Notes: a model not told the origin generated them from the letters alone. Counted from the first letter of the stretch, positions 35,456 through 45,653 are shown. The stretch is DNA of 64,000 nt from G942493375 sp942493375 (GCA_942493375.1 OW818698.1:5270001-5334000), one strand, 5' to 3'. A program made the numbers and translations.

Positions 35456-38332
35456 TCAACCAATCATCACAGTCGAAATCCCATGACCTGCTACCGGTAC
35501 AACCAGTATATCACCATCCCAGCATGCAGTAGACATCCCGGTCGGTTGTTCCATTAAATCCACATCAACGCACTTTGTTCCTGATTTGATGATACCAGTC
35601 AGTCGAATGCGTGCTTCAGTCTGGATCCCTGCTGTTTCATAAAGCCGAATGATCACAGCATCAGAGTCTTCAGCTTTCTTCATTGCTGCAATAGAAACAT
35701 TAGGAGTCAGCAGTTCAGCGTAACTTGAAGAAACAGGCAGTGGACCTGTATGAATATCAGTTCCGATTACGCACATAGGCTGGTTGAACGCCTCTGCTGT
35801 CCGGGTTGCTGAAGCAGTGTCACACGGACCGGAGTGGGGGAGCAGGCCGAAGCGGATATCGTGACGACCTAGTTCCGGGTAGGCATCAGGGTCGTAAGTA
35901 GAGCGGATCAGAGTTGCACGGAGTTTATTCCCATCTGCACTGAACCCGTATTTACAGTCATTAACCAGCGTTGCTCCCTGCTCTGAGTTTGAAAGGTCTA
36001 TCCATCGCAGCGCCGGAAACTCCTTGCCGTCAGTCGGTCTTTCCATGCTGCCAAATGGGATCTCAGTTATGAACTTAGGTTGCGTGACATCCAGCGGAAC
36101 TGCCATTTTAAGCATTGGTATGCTGGTATCAGGGCTGCCGATTTCCTTCCAATCCAGAGAGACATTGATTTCCACCATTTTGCTGCCTGCACTCAGTGCT
36201 ACTTCCAGCCTTACACGGGATTTATTTACCATATGCAGGGTCCTAAATGCTGCTCTCTGAGGGCCTTTCTGCATCTGCCTGACAGAGAAGACCATCCCCA
36301 GGGAATCTCCATCCCGGGAATCCCGGAAATCGCTCTCATCGATTTGTATTCCACCTTCTCTGAGTTCCCTTTTTGATGTTATCTGACCGATTTCCCAGGC
36401 TGTCATTATATGTGGAGCTTCCTGATACAGTTCCAGCAGGCCCAGTAACTCACCAGTCGGTACACAGTCCCAGCCGGTCTCCTTATTTATTAAATGCTTG
36501 ATAGCACCGGATGTTCCATCGATCTCAAGGCGTAAGTATTCATTCTCAATCACATATGGACTGGGTATCGTTACCCCATTACATTCAACTGGTTCGGAAG
36601 CTACACTTACACCGAATACTTTATACCCCATAGCCGGGATATCATTTGCTGGGAAGAGCACATTTATTGCTGCGTGTCCGACATCGCTGCTGGTTCCGAC
36701 TACCTGCCCGACGGTCTGGTTACCTTGATCGTCCACAACCGCCAGCCTGTCAGTTGGCCAATCACGCCCCCAGACTTTCATCATTACCATTTCAGACCGG
36801 GGGTAGGGAAGGGAGTTGAAGACTACCAGCGGTTCAATATCTGTATTTCCCGAACTCCACGTAGACATTCTACCCGGCGTTCTGACATCACCAGCGCCTC
36901 TGCCAAAGTTGGATGCGTAGGATTCAATATCAACTGGAGGTGGTGTCTTGCCCAACGCTTTCGCTGTATCAACCTGAGAAGCCAGCTTACGCAGGGCTCT
37001 CATCTTGATCGATCCGGTCAGTGCTTCTGTTTTCTGGAAACGAATCTCAGCCTCTTCCATCGCAGCATGTCCACTGGAACCTGCCAGGATATCGTGGAAT
37101 TGGTTGAACATCATATGTGACCAGGCTTCCTGAAGCTGGTCAGATCTATAACCGAACCCCACAGCAGCATCTGCAACTAGTGAGATAGTTTCGGCCTCAG
37201 GGATTATCATCTCCGCCAGCCTGTTTACTTTCTTTATCCGACTCTGTGATGTATAACAGCCCTCGAATGTAGTGTTATAATCACCATTGTTGATCGGCAG
37301 ATGATCTGCCACTGGTTCAATTGCATCAAAATAGGAGTCAATAGAGGATAGCTTCATATTAGGGAACACAGGCCAGGAGTCCAGTTCCCGCGCATTAATA
37401 AGATGCCCTTTGGTAACTCCCCCGCCGTGATCTCCAACTCCGTAGACCCACAGGAAGTCTTTGAGACCGTTTTCAGTTACATAGTCTATGAAGTTTCTGG
37501 TAATTACTTCTGCATTGATCTCTGCGTTATACCAGCCCTTGTCCCTGAAAGCCAGAACTTGACTGCCATCAGGACTCTGCCACCAGTTGAGCCAGGGGCC
37601 ACGTTCCGGTCTGCATCTGTAATATCGTTTGATACCACCTGCCGAGAGTATGGATGGCATAGTCCAGGGATGTCCGAAAGTATCCGGCATCCAGTCGATC
37701 TTCTGAGCATCATATTCTATCCCCAGGTTCTCTTTTACCCAGCGCTTGGAATAGAGAATATGTCTGCACAGGCTCTCACCTGAAGCCATATTCTTGTCGC
37801 CTTCGACCCAGGAACCCGCTGTAACCTGCCAGAGATCTCCACTAATCCGCTTCTTGATCATCTCCCAGATCTCCGGACAGTGCTCCTGCATCATCTGGTA
37901 GATAGTAATCTGGCTCTGGGCATACTTCAGATCTGGAAACAGGTCCATCAAGCGGTCAAGTGTAGAGAAAGTGTCATGGGCTGTAGCAACAGTCTCTACC
38001 AGGGGCCATGTCCAGTTCATATCAATATGTGCATGCCCGCAGCAGTGGACGGTATAGCCTTTCGCAACTTTGCCGACAGGTGCAAGAATATCCTCAGCCT
38101 CAGCAACCAGCCCAGCTAGATCATTCGGAGAAGTAGAGGGCAGCTTGCCAGTCACAAACTTACCAGCCTTAAGGATCAGCCCCTGCCATTCAGCTTTCTG
38201 ATCAGGATGCAGATCAGCAAACTTAGAAGCAAACTCCAACTCCCCCCGCAGGCGGTCTAGTGCTTTAGAAGCACCACTTGTATATGTATTCAGATTGTTG
38301 ATAATAACATTGAACTTGTTGTTAAATGACAA
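35456..38332 (-). CDS. GH38 alpha-mannosidase
   Basis: A 958-residue enzyme that starts at TTG behind GGAGGG. The catalytic domain carries the zinc-binding GHAHIDMNW motif (His100, His102, Asp104) and the nucleophile Asp217 in WMPDTFGHPWTMP. ENLGIEYDAQK, WYRCRPERGPWLNWW-like substrate loops and MMFNQFHDILAGSSG with the third metal ligands follow. The C-terminal half is the beta-sandwich of the GH38 family. There is no signal peptide, so it probably trims mannose from imported oligosaccharides. With GH20 and GH2 enzymes nearby it would complete breakdown of mannose- and hexosamine-rich glycans. Confidence 0.95.
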   Translation of the reverse strand: MSFNNKFNVIINNLNTYTSGASKALDRLRGELEFASKFADLHPDQKAEWQGLILKAGKFVTGKLPSTSPNDLAGLVAEAEDILAPVGKVAKGYTVHCCGHAHIDMNWTWPLVETVATAHDTFSTLDRLMDLFPDLKYAQSQITIYQMMQEHCPEIWEMIKKRISGDLWQVTAGSWVEGDKNMASGESLCRHILYSKRWVKENLGIEYDAQKIDWMPDTFGHPWTMPSILSAGGIKRYYRCRPERGPWLNWWQSPDGSQVLAFRDKGWYNAEINAEVITRNFIDYVTENGLKDFLWVYGVGDHGGGVTKGHLINARELDSWPVFPNMKLSSIDSYFDAIEPVADHLPINNGDYNTTFEGCYTSQSRIKKVNRLAEMIIPEAETISLVADAAVGFGYRSDQLQEAWSHMMFNQFHDILAGSSGHAAMEEAEIRFQKTEALTGSIKMRALRKLASQVDTAKALGKTPPPVDIESYASNFGRGAGDVRTPGRMSTWSSGNTDIEPLVVFNSLPYPRSEMVMMKVWGRDWPTDRLAVVDDQGNQTVGQVVGTSSDVGHAAINVLFPANDIPAMGYKVFGVSVASEPVECNGVTIPSPYVIENEYLRLEIDGTSGAIKHLINKETGWDCVPTGELLGLLELYQEAPHIMTAWEIGQITSKRELREGGIQIDESDFRDSRDGDSLGMVFSVRQMQKGPQRAAFRTLHMVNKSRVRLEVALSAGSKMVEINVSLDWKEIGSPDTSIPMLKMAVPLDVTQPKFITEIPFGSMERPTDGKEFPALRWIDLSNSEQGATLVNDCKYGFSADGNKLRATLIRSTYDPDAYPELGRHDIRFGLLPHSGPCDTASATRTAEAFNQPMCVIGTDIHTGPLPVSSSYAELLTPNVSIAAMKKAEDSDAVIIRLYETAGIQTEARIRLTGIIKSGTKCVDVDLMEQPTGMSTACWDGDILVVPVAGHGISTVMIG

Positions 38333-38473
38333 TGTATCCCTCCAATATATTACGCTTTAAGTTCTTTTATGGATGTAATTTCAAATCGCATTTCTCAGTA
38401 ATATAGCACTATACCGGTTTATTGATTTCCGGTTTTCGGCAATAATGTGCGCTATAGTATATAGTCCCTTCGA

Positions 38474-40750
38474 TCAGCGGAGGCGGAGATATTGTTCCGC
38501 CAGTTCGCGAAAGTCGTCCAAAGCCTCTGCAACAATGCAAAGCGCCTTGTTCGTTATAGGCGCTGGCTGGTTGACAATGGTTTTCTCACCATACTCCGGA
38601 TACTTGTTCTCGATGAGGATGTTACCAAGGTTGACGAATCGCAGGCCGGCGCCAAACACATAGGTCGGCTCGTTACCCCAGTAGCCGTTGCCCACCATAA
38701 GTAGGTCTAAAGGTCGGTTGCCGGTATGCGTGATTGCTAAGGGCTTAGAAGCATCGCTCTGCCACCACGCATCGCCGCCTCCAATGAAGATGCGACCTTC
38801 ATAATCGTGTATCGTGATGACTTCCTGTTTTAGGGTGCTGATTTTCTTTGCACCCAGAGTAATATGTCCTGTACCTTTTCGTAATCCTCCTTCCGCCAGC
38901 AGATACTGCTGGTTGCTTTCGGAGTAGAAGTCGGCAATTGTTATATCTTGGTTGTCCTTGACTTCAAGGGCATATCCGTGGACAGCATCGTTATGGAAAA
39001 GGAAACCGGTAAAGCCGGTTTTAGGATGTTTGTCGCCTGAAACGATCAACTCGTAATAATGGATACGGCCCAGGATGTTGGCACGTCCGCAATCTATAAC
39101 TCGCAGCGGTCCAACGATCTGTCCCATTCGCACTGTGGCATTTTTCGGCAGGTCAATCAGTTCCATTCCGACTCCATTGGGACCGCATATACCGACATAT
39201 AAGCCATCATAATATATTGAGGATTTACCACCTTTACTGGTCTGGCGAACCTGTGTCACCGACGTGGGGGCTTGATACAATGACAGATGCTCAATCGTTA
39301 CATCCCGAGGATCTTTGACCGTTAGCATTATACCGTCATTACCACCGGTCCACCTGAGATGTGAGTTGAAGCCTGTACTGCCGATGGTGTAGTTGGAGCC
39401 TTCGACAATAAGAGTATACGAAATGCAATAGACGCCGTTGGGCAGGTAGGCAATAGCGCCTTTACCACGGGTCTTTGCAGCATTTATGCACTTCTGGAGC
39501 GCAGCGGTATCATCCGCCTGACCATCGCCTTTCGCACCAAAATCGCGTTTTGCGTCGAATACTTTTCCTGGAACTATTGCAGTGTCCTGCAAAAACGTTT
39601 GTTCCGCACTTCTCAGGGTAGGGTGACGTTTGCCGACCGGTATCTCTATAATCCTTGAGTTCGGTCCCTTGTCAAATAGTGCATTCGTACCGACACTGGT
39701 GTTGTTTGACAGCAGGAGTACCTGCTGGGTAGCGGGAGGATTTACCAGGCGGATAGGCGGCGAGTTGGTTGGCGGATAGGAAAAGACACAGTCGAAGACA
39801 GTCGTCGGTCCGCGCTGTCCCATTACGACTGCGCCGTCTTTGCCAGTCCATCCCTTAACATGGCAATCCTGGATGGTGATTGATTGGTGCATACCGGAGC
39901 CAGTATCGAAGAAACGGCGAGAACCCACTGAGGTACATAGACGGATTGCACTGGAATGAGAAGCGCTAGCCTGACGCACATCCACATCTTTGCTGCGTAA
40001 AAAGTGGCTTGTATGCAGGTAAAAATTTCCGTTGATGCTGTTCACTCCAACACAGCAATCAATGAACATGCATGCATCGAAGGTGTTGTCATAATCGTTG
40101 AACTGCAGGAAAGAGACCCCGTTCGCGCAATTGCGGAAAAGGCAGTTGTTGAACCAGAATTCGGCAGATTGGTTGACAGCTTGTTGTCCATCAAGCCCTT
40201 TTCCGACTACCAGCCCATGTTCGGTGAAATTAATGAAAGCGCAGTGTTGGTAACGTAAGCATGTTTCGTAATAGCTTGTGGAATGATGTTGGACACCAAT
40301 GGCAGCAATTCCTTTACCGTCGAATGTTAGACCTTCATAACGGATATATTGGGCGCCATCGCTCCAATACATCACACCATCTTTCGCACCATCCCACTGC
40401 AGCACTGTGTCACGACCGTGACCAACGACATAGGCGCCGGTAGAATACCGTATCACCAGCGTTTTCGTGATGCGGTAACGTCCTGGTGGGAAATATACTA
40501 CGCGCGACTGCACACCATTAGGGGAACTATAGTCATCGCTTAATGTATCAAAGGCCTTCTGAATGGCTGCAGTGTCATCAGTTATGCCATCACCATGTGC
40601 GGCGGGAGTGACATCCGTTTTTACATTAAGCCAATCGGAACGTTCAGTCCAGTTCAGCTTTGGGATGTCCGCAGCCGGAACTGGAGCAACCGAAACGCCG
40701 ATTGCCAATATGACAAAAAGCAATAGTTGTCTAGATATAATAGTATTCAT
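38474..40750 (-). CDS. Exported right-handed beta-helix protein (pectate lyase 3-like)
   Basis: ATG 40750 follows AGGAA and opens a signal peptide (MNTIISRQLLLFVILAIGVSVAPVPAA), giving 758 residues. Two pectate-lyase-3-type modules are visible. Each starts with a DDTAA(I/L)QK motif preceded by a G-D-G turn (near residues 55 and 410) and continues with FPPGRYRI or LPNGVYCI and repeated short beta strands. Such proteins cleave or bind polysaccharides, sometimes as phage-like depolymerases. A CGRANILGRIHY-type strand region ends the second helix. It is a lone gene on this strand, with hairpin repeats upstream at 40777 and 40887. Activity is not proven. Confidence 0.8.
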   Translation of the reverse strand: MNTIISRQLLLFVILAIGVSVAPVPAADIPKLNWTERSDWLNVKTDVTPAAHGDGITDDTAAIQKAFDTLSDDYSSPNGVQSRVVYFPPGRYRITKTLVIRYSTGAYVVGHGRDTVLQWDGAKDGVMYWSDGAQYIRYEGLTFDGKGIAAIGVQHHSTSYYETCLRYQHCAFINFTEHGLVVGKGLDGQQAVNQSAEFWFNNCLFRNCANGVSFLQFNDYDNTFDACMFIDCCVGVNSINGNFYLHTSHFLRSKDVDVRQASASHSSAIRLCTSVGSRRFFDTGSGMHQSITIQDCHVKGWTGKDGAVVMGQRGPTTVFDCVFSYPPTNSPPIRLVNPPATQQVLLLSNNTSVGTNALFDKGPNSRIIEIPVGKRHPTLRSAEQTFLQDTAIVPGKVFDAKRDFGAKGDGQADDTAALQKCINAAKTRGKGAIAYLPNGVYCISYTLIVEGSNYTIGSTGFNSHLRWTGGNDGIMLTVKDPRDVTIEHLSLYQAPTSVTQVRQTSKGGKSSIYYDGLYVGICGPNGVGMELIDLPKNATVRMGQIVGPLRVIDCGRANILGRIHYYELIVSGDKHPKTGFTGFLFHNDAVHGYALEVKDNQDITIADFYSESNQQYLLAEGGLRKGTGHITLGAKKISTLKQEVITIHDYEGRIFIGGGDAWWQSDASKPLAITHTGNRPLDLLMVGNGYWGNEPTYVFGAGLRFVNLGNILIENKYPEYGEKTIVNQPAPITNKALCIVAEALDDFRELAEQYLRLR

Positions 40751-40776
40751 CGCGGTTCCTAAGGCCTCAAACCCGC

Positions 40777-40803
40777 TCGGGTGCAATTTGTAATTGCACC
40801 CGA
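40777..40803. repeat. 12-bp stem hairpin, TCGGGTGCAATT type
   Basis: Perfect 12-bp stem with loop TGT, followed by AATAGAATCC. Compared with the hairpin at 21910-21936 the stem pairs TG/CA are swapped for CA/TG, so pairing is kept while the sequence changes. Lies just upstream of the beta-helix gene. Confidence 0.75.
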
Positions 40804-40886
40804 AATAGAATCCCTGTTAATCCTAGTTATTGATTTGTAGTCGTTAGTTATGTTACTACCTGGGATATGATTCTATGCGTTCTTCT

Positions 40887-40913
40887 TCGGGTGTGATTTC
40901 AAATCACACCCGA
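40887..40913. repeat. 13-bp stem hairpin, TCGGGTGTGATTT type
   Basis: Perfect 13-bp inverted repeat with one central base, followed by AAAAGAACCC. Third member of the same hairpin family in the window, 83 bp from the second. Confidence 0.75.
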
Positions 40914-40974
40914 AAAAGAACCCTTCCGATCGGGAAGCACTCTCTCCTAAAGCCTAAAGTCTTCCTTCAGAAGC

Positions 40975-41277
40975 CTATCCCTGCTGCAGTATCACATCCA
41001 GCAGGAATCTGTATGCTGAGTCGATATCACTGTTGTCGTAAACTTCAAGGTGTTCCAGATACTGGGGTTGATCCAGCGGAATATCCAGCAATTCGACATC
41101 ACAGTCTCCGGTTTCCCACAGTGTAAGCCGTCCTGCACTTGTTGAACTGGCAAAGTCAACGTGAAACGAAGCCACCTCCGCATCCGTTGGGGTTTCATAT
41201 TGCTCAATAACAGCAATCCCCATCTGATCAAGCAACCCAGCATTTATATCCAACCATCGAACAGCATAATCAAACAT
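40975..41277 (-). CDS. Small acidic protein of unknown function
   Basis: A 100-residue frame with coherent, acidic, soluble sequence. FHVDFASSTSAGRLTLWETGDCDVELLD reads like a conserved core of a small uncharacterised or immunity-like family, although I cannot name it. The ribosome binding site is weak (AGGAC about 14 bases before the ATG). It lies between the beta-helix gene and the catabolic cluster on the same strand. An overlapping frame at 40992-41243 is judged a shadow, because its sequence is rich in Trp, Cys and Met runs. Moderate confidence that it is expressed. Confidence 0.55.
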   Translation of the reverse strand: MFDYAVRWLDINAGLLDQMGIAVIEQYETPTDAEVASFHVDFASSTSAGRLTLWETGDCDVELLDIPLDQPQYLEHLEVYDNSDIDSAYRFLLDVILQQG

Positions 41278-41410
41278 ATAAAATACTTGTCCTATTTATT
41301 CACGTAACAGTTCCTCAGGATGACAGTCTTTCCATATTGCTGAACCGTTACTCATTCACAGCATTCATCTAAGATCAAACGCAAAGGCATACTCGCCTAA
41401 AGTCTGAAGC

Positions 41411-42541
41411 CTAGTATCTCCCGTAGCTTTTCGCTACTTCCACCAGTTTACGAATATTCTCGTCCGGGGTATCTCTGCCGCACTGGTCTCCGGTGGATAG
41501 GATAAATCCTCCACCTGCTGCTGCATCGTCTATACATTTCTTTGCAGTTGTCTCTACATCATCCACAGTTCCATACAGCATAACTTCAGTCGTATGGATG
41601 TTACCCATAAATGAGAACCTTTTCCCGAAGTCTCTCTTAAGCTCAGCTAAATCGCAGTCTCCCATCGGAGGAACTTCCAGAGGGTTCACACAGTTCAGGT
41701 CGGATTCCGTTGCCAGTATCTCGACCAGTGCTTTCTCCTTGCCGCAGGAGTGCAGCATAGTCGGTATCCCAGCTTCCTTAGCCATTCTGGTCTGTTCTTT
41801 GATTGTAGGGACAGAGAGTTCCTTAAACAAATCAGGGGACTGCAATGTGATACTGCCTGAGCCTCCCAGCAGGATAAAATCCGGTTTGGCCGCGATGGCA
41901 AGTTCCATCATCCGTACCTGCCGTTTGTGCTCCATTTGTCGCCACTCTTCTATCAGCTCCGGATGATCCATATATGTATATGTAAGGTCTTCAATACCTC
42001 CCTGCACAAATGGGAACCATGCCATGAAACCCGGATAAGTGACGCATATTCCAAATGCCCCAAGGTCTCCCAACTCACTGCGCATTTCCTCAAGGCCTGT
42101 ATTATCAGCATCAAGGATCTCAGGATATAGATATTTGATCTTCTCAAAGTCGTCCTTGATGTTCTTAATGATCTTCTCTGTAGGTGATGCGGAATCTGCG
42201 ATAAAGTAAGTCGTCTCACCGGTCATCTGGCCTGCAGGTGTATCGTATGTATATCGATAGATAACCCTTTCATCAGTCCGGTTGGTGACTTCTCCTTTTA
42301 TTGTCATCTTGCTGTCGGTCCTGCAATTTACTCCACCGTATATAAACCAGCCATCGATACCATAATATTTCACTGCATCGATATACGCTTTCCACAGTGG
42401 AGGATTCCCGTTCATCTCGATCTCCCAGAAAGGTTTGCCAGTCAGCCGCTGAGGGATCATCGTAGAGATATCCGGAGCACAAGGGACTCTATCTGGTTGT
42501 CCACCGGTCATTGCAATAAGCATTCGTTCTTTTGCTGTCAT
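41411..42541 (-). CDS. UroD-fold protein (uroporphyrinogen decarboxylase/corrinoid methyltransferase-like)
   Basis: A 376-residue member of the UroD superfamily. The N-terminus (TAKERMLIAMTGGQPDRVPCAPD) is typical, and a LHSCGKE motif near residue 267 plus a later Cys resemble the His-Cys zinc site of MtaA-type methyltransferases rather than heme-pathway UroD. GFILSTGDQCGRDTPDENI closes the barrel. It overlaps the GH2 gene by four bases (ATGA), so the two are translationally coupled. Such paralogues next to glycosidases are common in glycan-degrading bacteria but their reaction is not established; heme synthesis is unlikely here. Confidence 0.8.
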   Translation of the reverse strand: MTAKERMLIAMTGGQPDRVPCAPDISTMIPQRLTGKPFWEIEMNGNPPLWKAYIDAVKYYGIDGWFIYGGVNCRTDSKMTIKGEVTNRTDERVIYRYTYDTPAGQMTGETTYFIADSASPTEKIIKNIKDDFEKIKYLYPEILDADNTGLEEMRSELGDLGAFGICVTYPGFMAWFPFVQGGIEDLTYTYMDHPELIEEWRQMEHKRQVRMMELAIAAKPDFILLGGSGSITLQSPDLFKELSVPTIKEQTRMAKEAGIPTMLHSCGKEKALVEILATESDLNCVNPLEVPPMGDCDLAELKRDFGKRFSFMGNIHTTEVMLYGTVDDVETTAKKCIDDAAAGGGFILSTGDQCGRDTPDENIRKLVEVAKSYGRY

Positions 42542-44505
42542 TTGCCTGCACCTTTCCAGACTTCAGCCACTGCCAAAGCTGAGGGTTTGTAGTTTCCATC
42601 AAAATCAATCAGGGAGGTGTTGATCGTCAGTGGGAAAGTGTCGTGCCCGGACCACATTAGGATTCCTCCGCAGCGTGGGAACCGGTCTTTGCAGGATTTC
42701 ATCTCCCGGCTTATCATCAATGCCTGGTTTGACTGGCTCCAATCCACATATTCTGCAAGATCAACCGGTTCTCTGCCATGAATTGCAACCATTTTGTCCC
42801 AATCGTTCCACCAGGTAGTCAACCGAGCCCAGTATGGATTATCAACTGTAGCCGGGAAAATGGAGAAATCTCCGGCATACTTTTCGATGAGCTCAACCGA
42901 ACTAGCACCCGGGCAGTATACTTCAGCCCTAAAGAGTGCATCATCCGCTGCCCAGTAAGGTTCTGCATCTGCAAGTGTTCCCAAAGCAGCCCCGCCGTGG
43001 ACATCCCAGTGGAGACCTTTACCGAAGTCTGCAGGATTAGCACCAGCACGTGGACCAAGGGGAGATGTCGGTATATACCTTCGCTTCGGATCAAGTTTCT
43101 GGACAACTTCCTGAAGACGTTTCAGCATCGGATGGCTGAGATCGCAGGGTTTACCCATTCCGGTCTTGTTGCCCTCCAGATCACCCATCTGCTCATTGCT
43201 TCCACTCCACATCAGCAGAGATACGTGATGTCGCCGTTGGATCACATATGCTTCAGCTATCTGTGCCATAGACTCAATAGCATCTTCGTCCTCCGGAGGC
43301 CAGTTGTCCAACCCTGAAGATGTCAGCGGAAACTCCTGCCAGACCATTAAACCCAGTTCATCGCACAAGTCATAGAACCATTTCCGCTCAAGGAACTGGC
43401 AGGCGTTGATTCTAAATAGATTAAGACCGAGTTCTTTATACTGCCGGAGCCGCTTTTCATAGTCCTCACGAGTCAGGTCAGCATAATTCACACAAAGGGG
43501 AGCAAAGTTTACCCCCTGCAGGAACACTGGGCGGCCATTTACAACGCACAGCCATGGGTCAGCCTCAGCAGGAGCACCTTCACAGGACTTCCATTCAATA
43601 TGTTTGAATCCAATACGGCGAACCTTGCGATCAAGCTCATTTCCTTGCGAATCTACAAGCACGCATGTGACGTTATACAGCGGTTGTTCGCCTTCCAGAT
43701 TAGGCCACCACAGTTCTACCGGAATGTCATCCCACACTATGCCTTTTGAGAAATCAGTGGTGGAAAAGTCTCCCTTGCGGAGCAATTCTCCGTCCTTTTC
43801 CAGAGCTACCAGAGCGCGGGTTCCATCACCTGGTGTTATCTCTCCGGAGAGTTCCAAAAAGCCGTGATTAAGCCCAGGATCTGCATCTGTAACACATCGA
43901 AAATCTTTGAACTCACTGTTTGATACTGACTCAAGAGAAATCGTATCCCAGATTCCAGCCTGCACGAGCCGTGGAGCCCAGTCCCAGGTGTAGTTAAAGC
44001 GGGCTTTCCACTCAGTTATCCGGGAGGTATATCCAAACTGTCCCAGCCACCGTGGAGCCAAATCGAATACTATCTCCAGCACATTGCCTGATTCCTTCAA
44101 ATGCGGAGTCAGGTCGAATGTATGGGGAATATGCATTCCGGTAAATGCTCCAACTTCCTGATGATTAACATAGACCCATCCGCAGTAGTCCAGCCCCATA
44201 CATTCCAGCCGGAACACAGACTGCTGGTTAATCCATTCATCCGGCAGTTCGGTCTTATATATCCAGTGCCGGTTTTCCACCCATTCGCAGTCCCGGGCTT
44301 TTACTCCAATATTCCAATCCGGAAGTATCCCCGCTTCCAAGAGCGCTCCCTGCACCGATCCCGGTACTTTGGCAGGCACCGGTTTCACATCAACACACTT
44401 AGTATCTCCACTCATTCCCCCATACTTGCGTTCAAAGAGCCACAGATAGGGAGTGTAACCTGCTATCGTCCAATTAAGTTGTGAGAGATCATATATCTGT
44501 TTCAA
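42538..44505 (-). CDS. GH2 family glycosidase, beta-mannosidase-like
   Basis: A 655-residue protein starting at TTG with a GGAGG site seven bases upstream. The jelly-roll domain (residues 40-190, WIYKTELPDEW, FNYTWDWAPRLVQAGIWD) is typical of beta-mannosidases of GH2. After an Ig-like domain the barrel begins at PVFLQGVNFAPL. Glu438 in LLMWSGSNEQ is the acid/base and Glu528 in LFRAEVYCPGASS the likely nucleophile. It is shorter than most beta-mannosidases (about 800-850) because terminal domains are missing. No signal peptide. It shares four-base overlaps with UroD-like genes on both sides, an unusually tight arrangement. Mannosidase activity is inferred. Confidence 0.88.
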   Translation of the reverse strand: MKQIYDLSQLNWTIAGYTPYLWLFERKYGGMSGDTKCVDVKPVPAKVPGSVQGALLEAGILPDWNIGVKARDCEWVENRHWIYKTELPDEWINQQSVFRLECMGLDYCGWVYVNHQEVGAFTGMHIPHTFDLTPHLKESGNVLEIVFDLAPRWLGQFGYTSRITEWKARFNYTWDWAPRLVQAGIWDTISLESVSNSEFKDFRCVTDADPGLNHGFLELSGEITPGDGTRALVALEKDGELLRKGDFSTTDFSKGIVWDDIPVELWWPNLEGEQPLYNVTCVLVDSQGNELDRKVRRIGFKHIEWKSCEGAPAEADPWLCVVNGRPVFLQGVNFAPLCVNYADLTREDYEKRLRQYKELGLNLFRINACQFLERKWFYDLCDELGLMVWQEFPLTSSGLDNWPPEDEDAIESMAQIAEAYVIQRRHHVSLLMWSGSNEQMGDLEGNKTGMGKPCDLSHPMLKRLQEVVQKLDPKRRYIPTSPLGPRAGANPADFGKGLHWDVHGGAALGTLADAEPYWAADDALFRAEVYCPGASSVELIEKYAGDFSIFPATVDNPYWARLTTWWNDWDKMVAIHGREPVDLAEYVDWSQSNQALMISREMKSCKDRFPRCGGILMWSGHDTFPLTINTSLIDFDGNYKPSALAVAEVWKGAGK

Positions 44506-45653
44506 CTTACAACCTCCGGTTTACCATATTCTTCAGAAGCTTCTGTAAGAGCTGCCAGGTTTTCAATAGGAGTACCGGGGCAGACATTTGCGCCATCCCC
44601 CAGCATGAATCCCCCGCACGGTGCCATTCCCTCAAGCGCTGCCATTGCTGCTGCTTTGACTTCACCCTTTGTGCCACTGAGCATCAGCATGGGGTTCACA
44701 TTTCCCCAAAGATAGACACCATGTTTGCCCAGTTTCTCTGCTGCAACTTTGGGAGGGACCATATAGCCGAATATATTGAAGCTGGAGATCTTCAGTTCGT
44801 CCCGCAGGACATCAAGCAGATGAATACTGTCCCCACACATATGCATTCCCCTGCCGTCTTTGAGCCCGGCACCAAAACGGTCATATAATGCCCCGGTATA
44901 AGGCACGCAGAACTCCCGGTACATCGCTGGAGACATAATAGTAGCCGAATCATCCGCCGAACCGAATCCGCCTCTGACGCCGGGCGCTTTCTCCCTGAAG
45001 TACACCTCTGCAGCTATCAGTGCATTTGTGATTTTCTTCAGGAACCTGTGGCAGGCTTCGGGATACTCAGCTATCCACCAGTAGAAATTATCACCAACCA
45101 GGTCAATAGCGCTCATATGAGGACTCAAGCTTATAGATGGCAGCCCCACATTCACCGGCGCCAGTTCACCGCCAATCCGGACCTCGGTCTCTTCAGCAAA
45201 TTCTTTCATTCTAAAGTGCCAGTCCAGCACTGTTCCCCAAAGCCCCGAACCAGGACCAGGAGCCTCCCACGCTTCCATTTGTTCAATACTCTTGACGATT
45301 GGTATAGCCCGTGGGGTCTCGTGGTCTGACCAACCGATTTCACAGCCCAAGGCATCGGCATCTATCACGTTATCGAAATAGGGCATCACAGTAATGCCGG
45401 GAGCAGTCCAGATGTCTTCGGGTATATTCTCCATCCTGTACTTTGCAAACTGAAGATGCCAGTAGTATTGAAACTCAACATCCTTAAAAAGGTCCCTATA
45501 AGTGACATCAAAAATCGGTGCAAAGTAGCGTGGGACAAGGCAAAAAGCCACAGGCACACGGTCTGCATACTGAAAGTTTCCCCGTGCTTCCATTCGAAGC
45601 CTGTTAGCTTCCATCTTTTCCAATGGATAATCTATATCAATAGAGAATCTCAA
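44502..45653 (-). CDS. UroD-fold protein, second in cluster
   Basis: A 383-residue UroD superfamily protein, TTG start with GAGGA eight bases before. It differs from the 41411 paralogue: the N-terminus reads GNFQYADRVPVAF, and the zinc-like site is GRGMHMCGDS near residue 270. LWGNVNPMLMLSGTKGEV and GGFMLGDGANVCPGTPIENL are typical of corrinoid or methyl-transfer UroD relatives. Its stop overlaps the start of the GH2 gene. The position suggests it shares the pathway of the GH2 enzyme and the PfkB/aldolase genes upstream. Its substrate is unknown. Confidence 0.8.
   Translation of the reverse strand: MRFSIDIDYPLEKMEANRLRMEARGNFQYADRVPVAFCLVPRYFAPIFDVTYRDLFKDVEFQYYWHLQFAKYRMENIPEDIWTAPGITVMPYFDNVIDADALGCEIGWSDHETPRAIPIVKSIEQMEAWEAPGPGSGLWGTVLDWHFRMKEFAEETEVRIGGELAPVNVGLPSISLSPHMSAIDLVGDNFYWWIAEYPEACHRFLKKITNALIAAEVYFREKAPGVRGGFGSADDSATIMSPAMYREFCVPYTGALYDRFGAGLKDGRGMHMCGDSIHLLDVLRDELKISSFNIFGYMVPPKVAAEKLGKHGVYLWGNVNPMLMLSGTKGEVKAAAMAALEGMAPCGGFMLGDGANVCPGTPIENLAALTEASEEYGKPEVVS

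Noticed and set aside
41411..45653. Heme biosynthesis genes (hemE copies)
   Set aside because: The UroD-fold proteins have methyltransferase-like metal motifs and sit in a glycosidase cluster without other heme genes.
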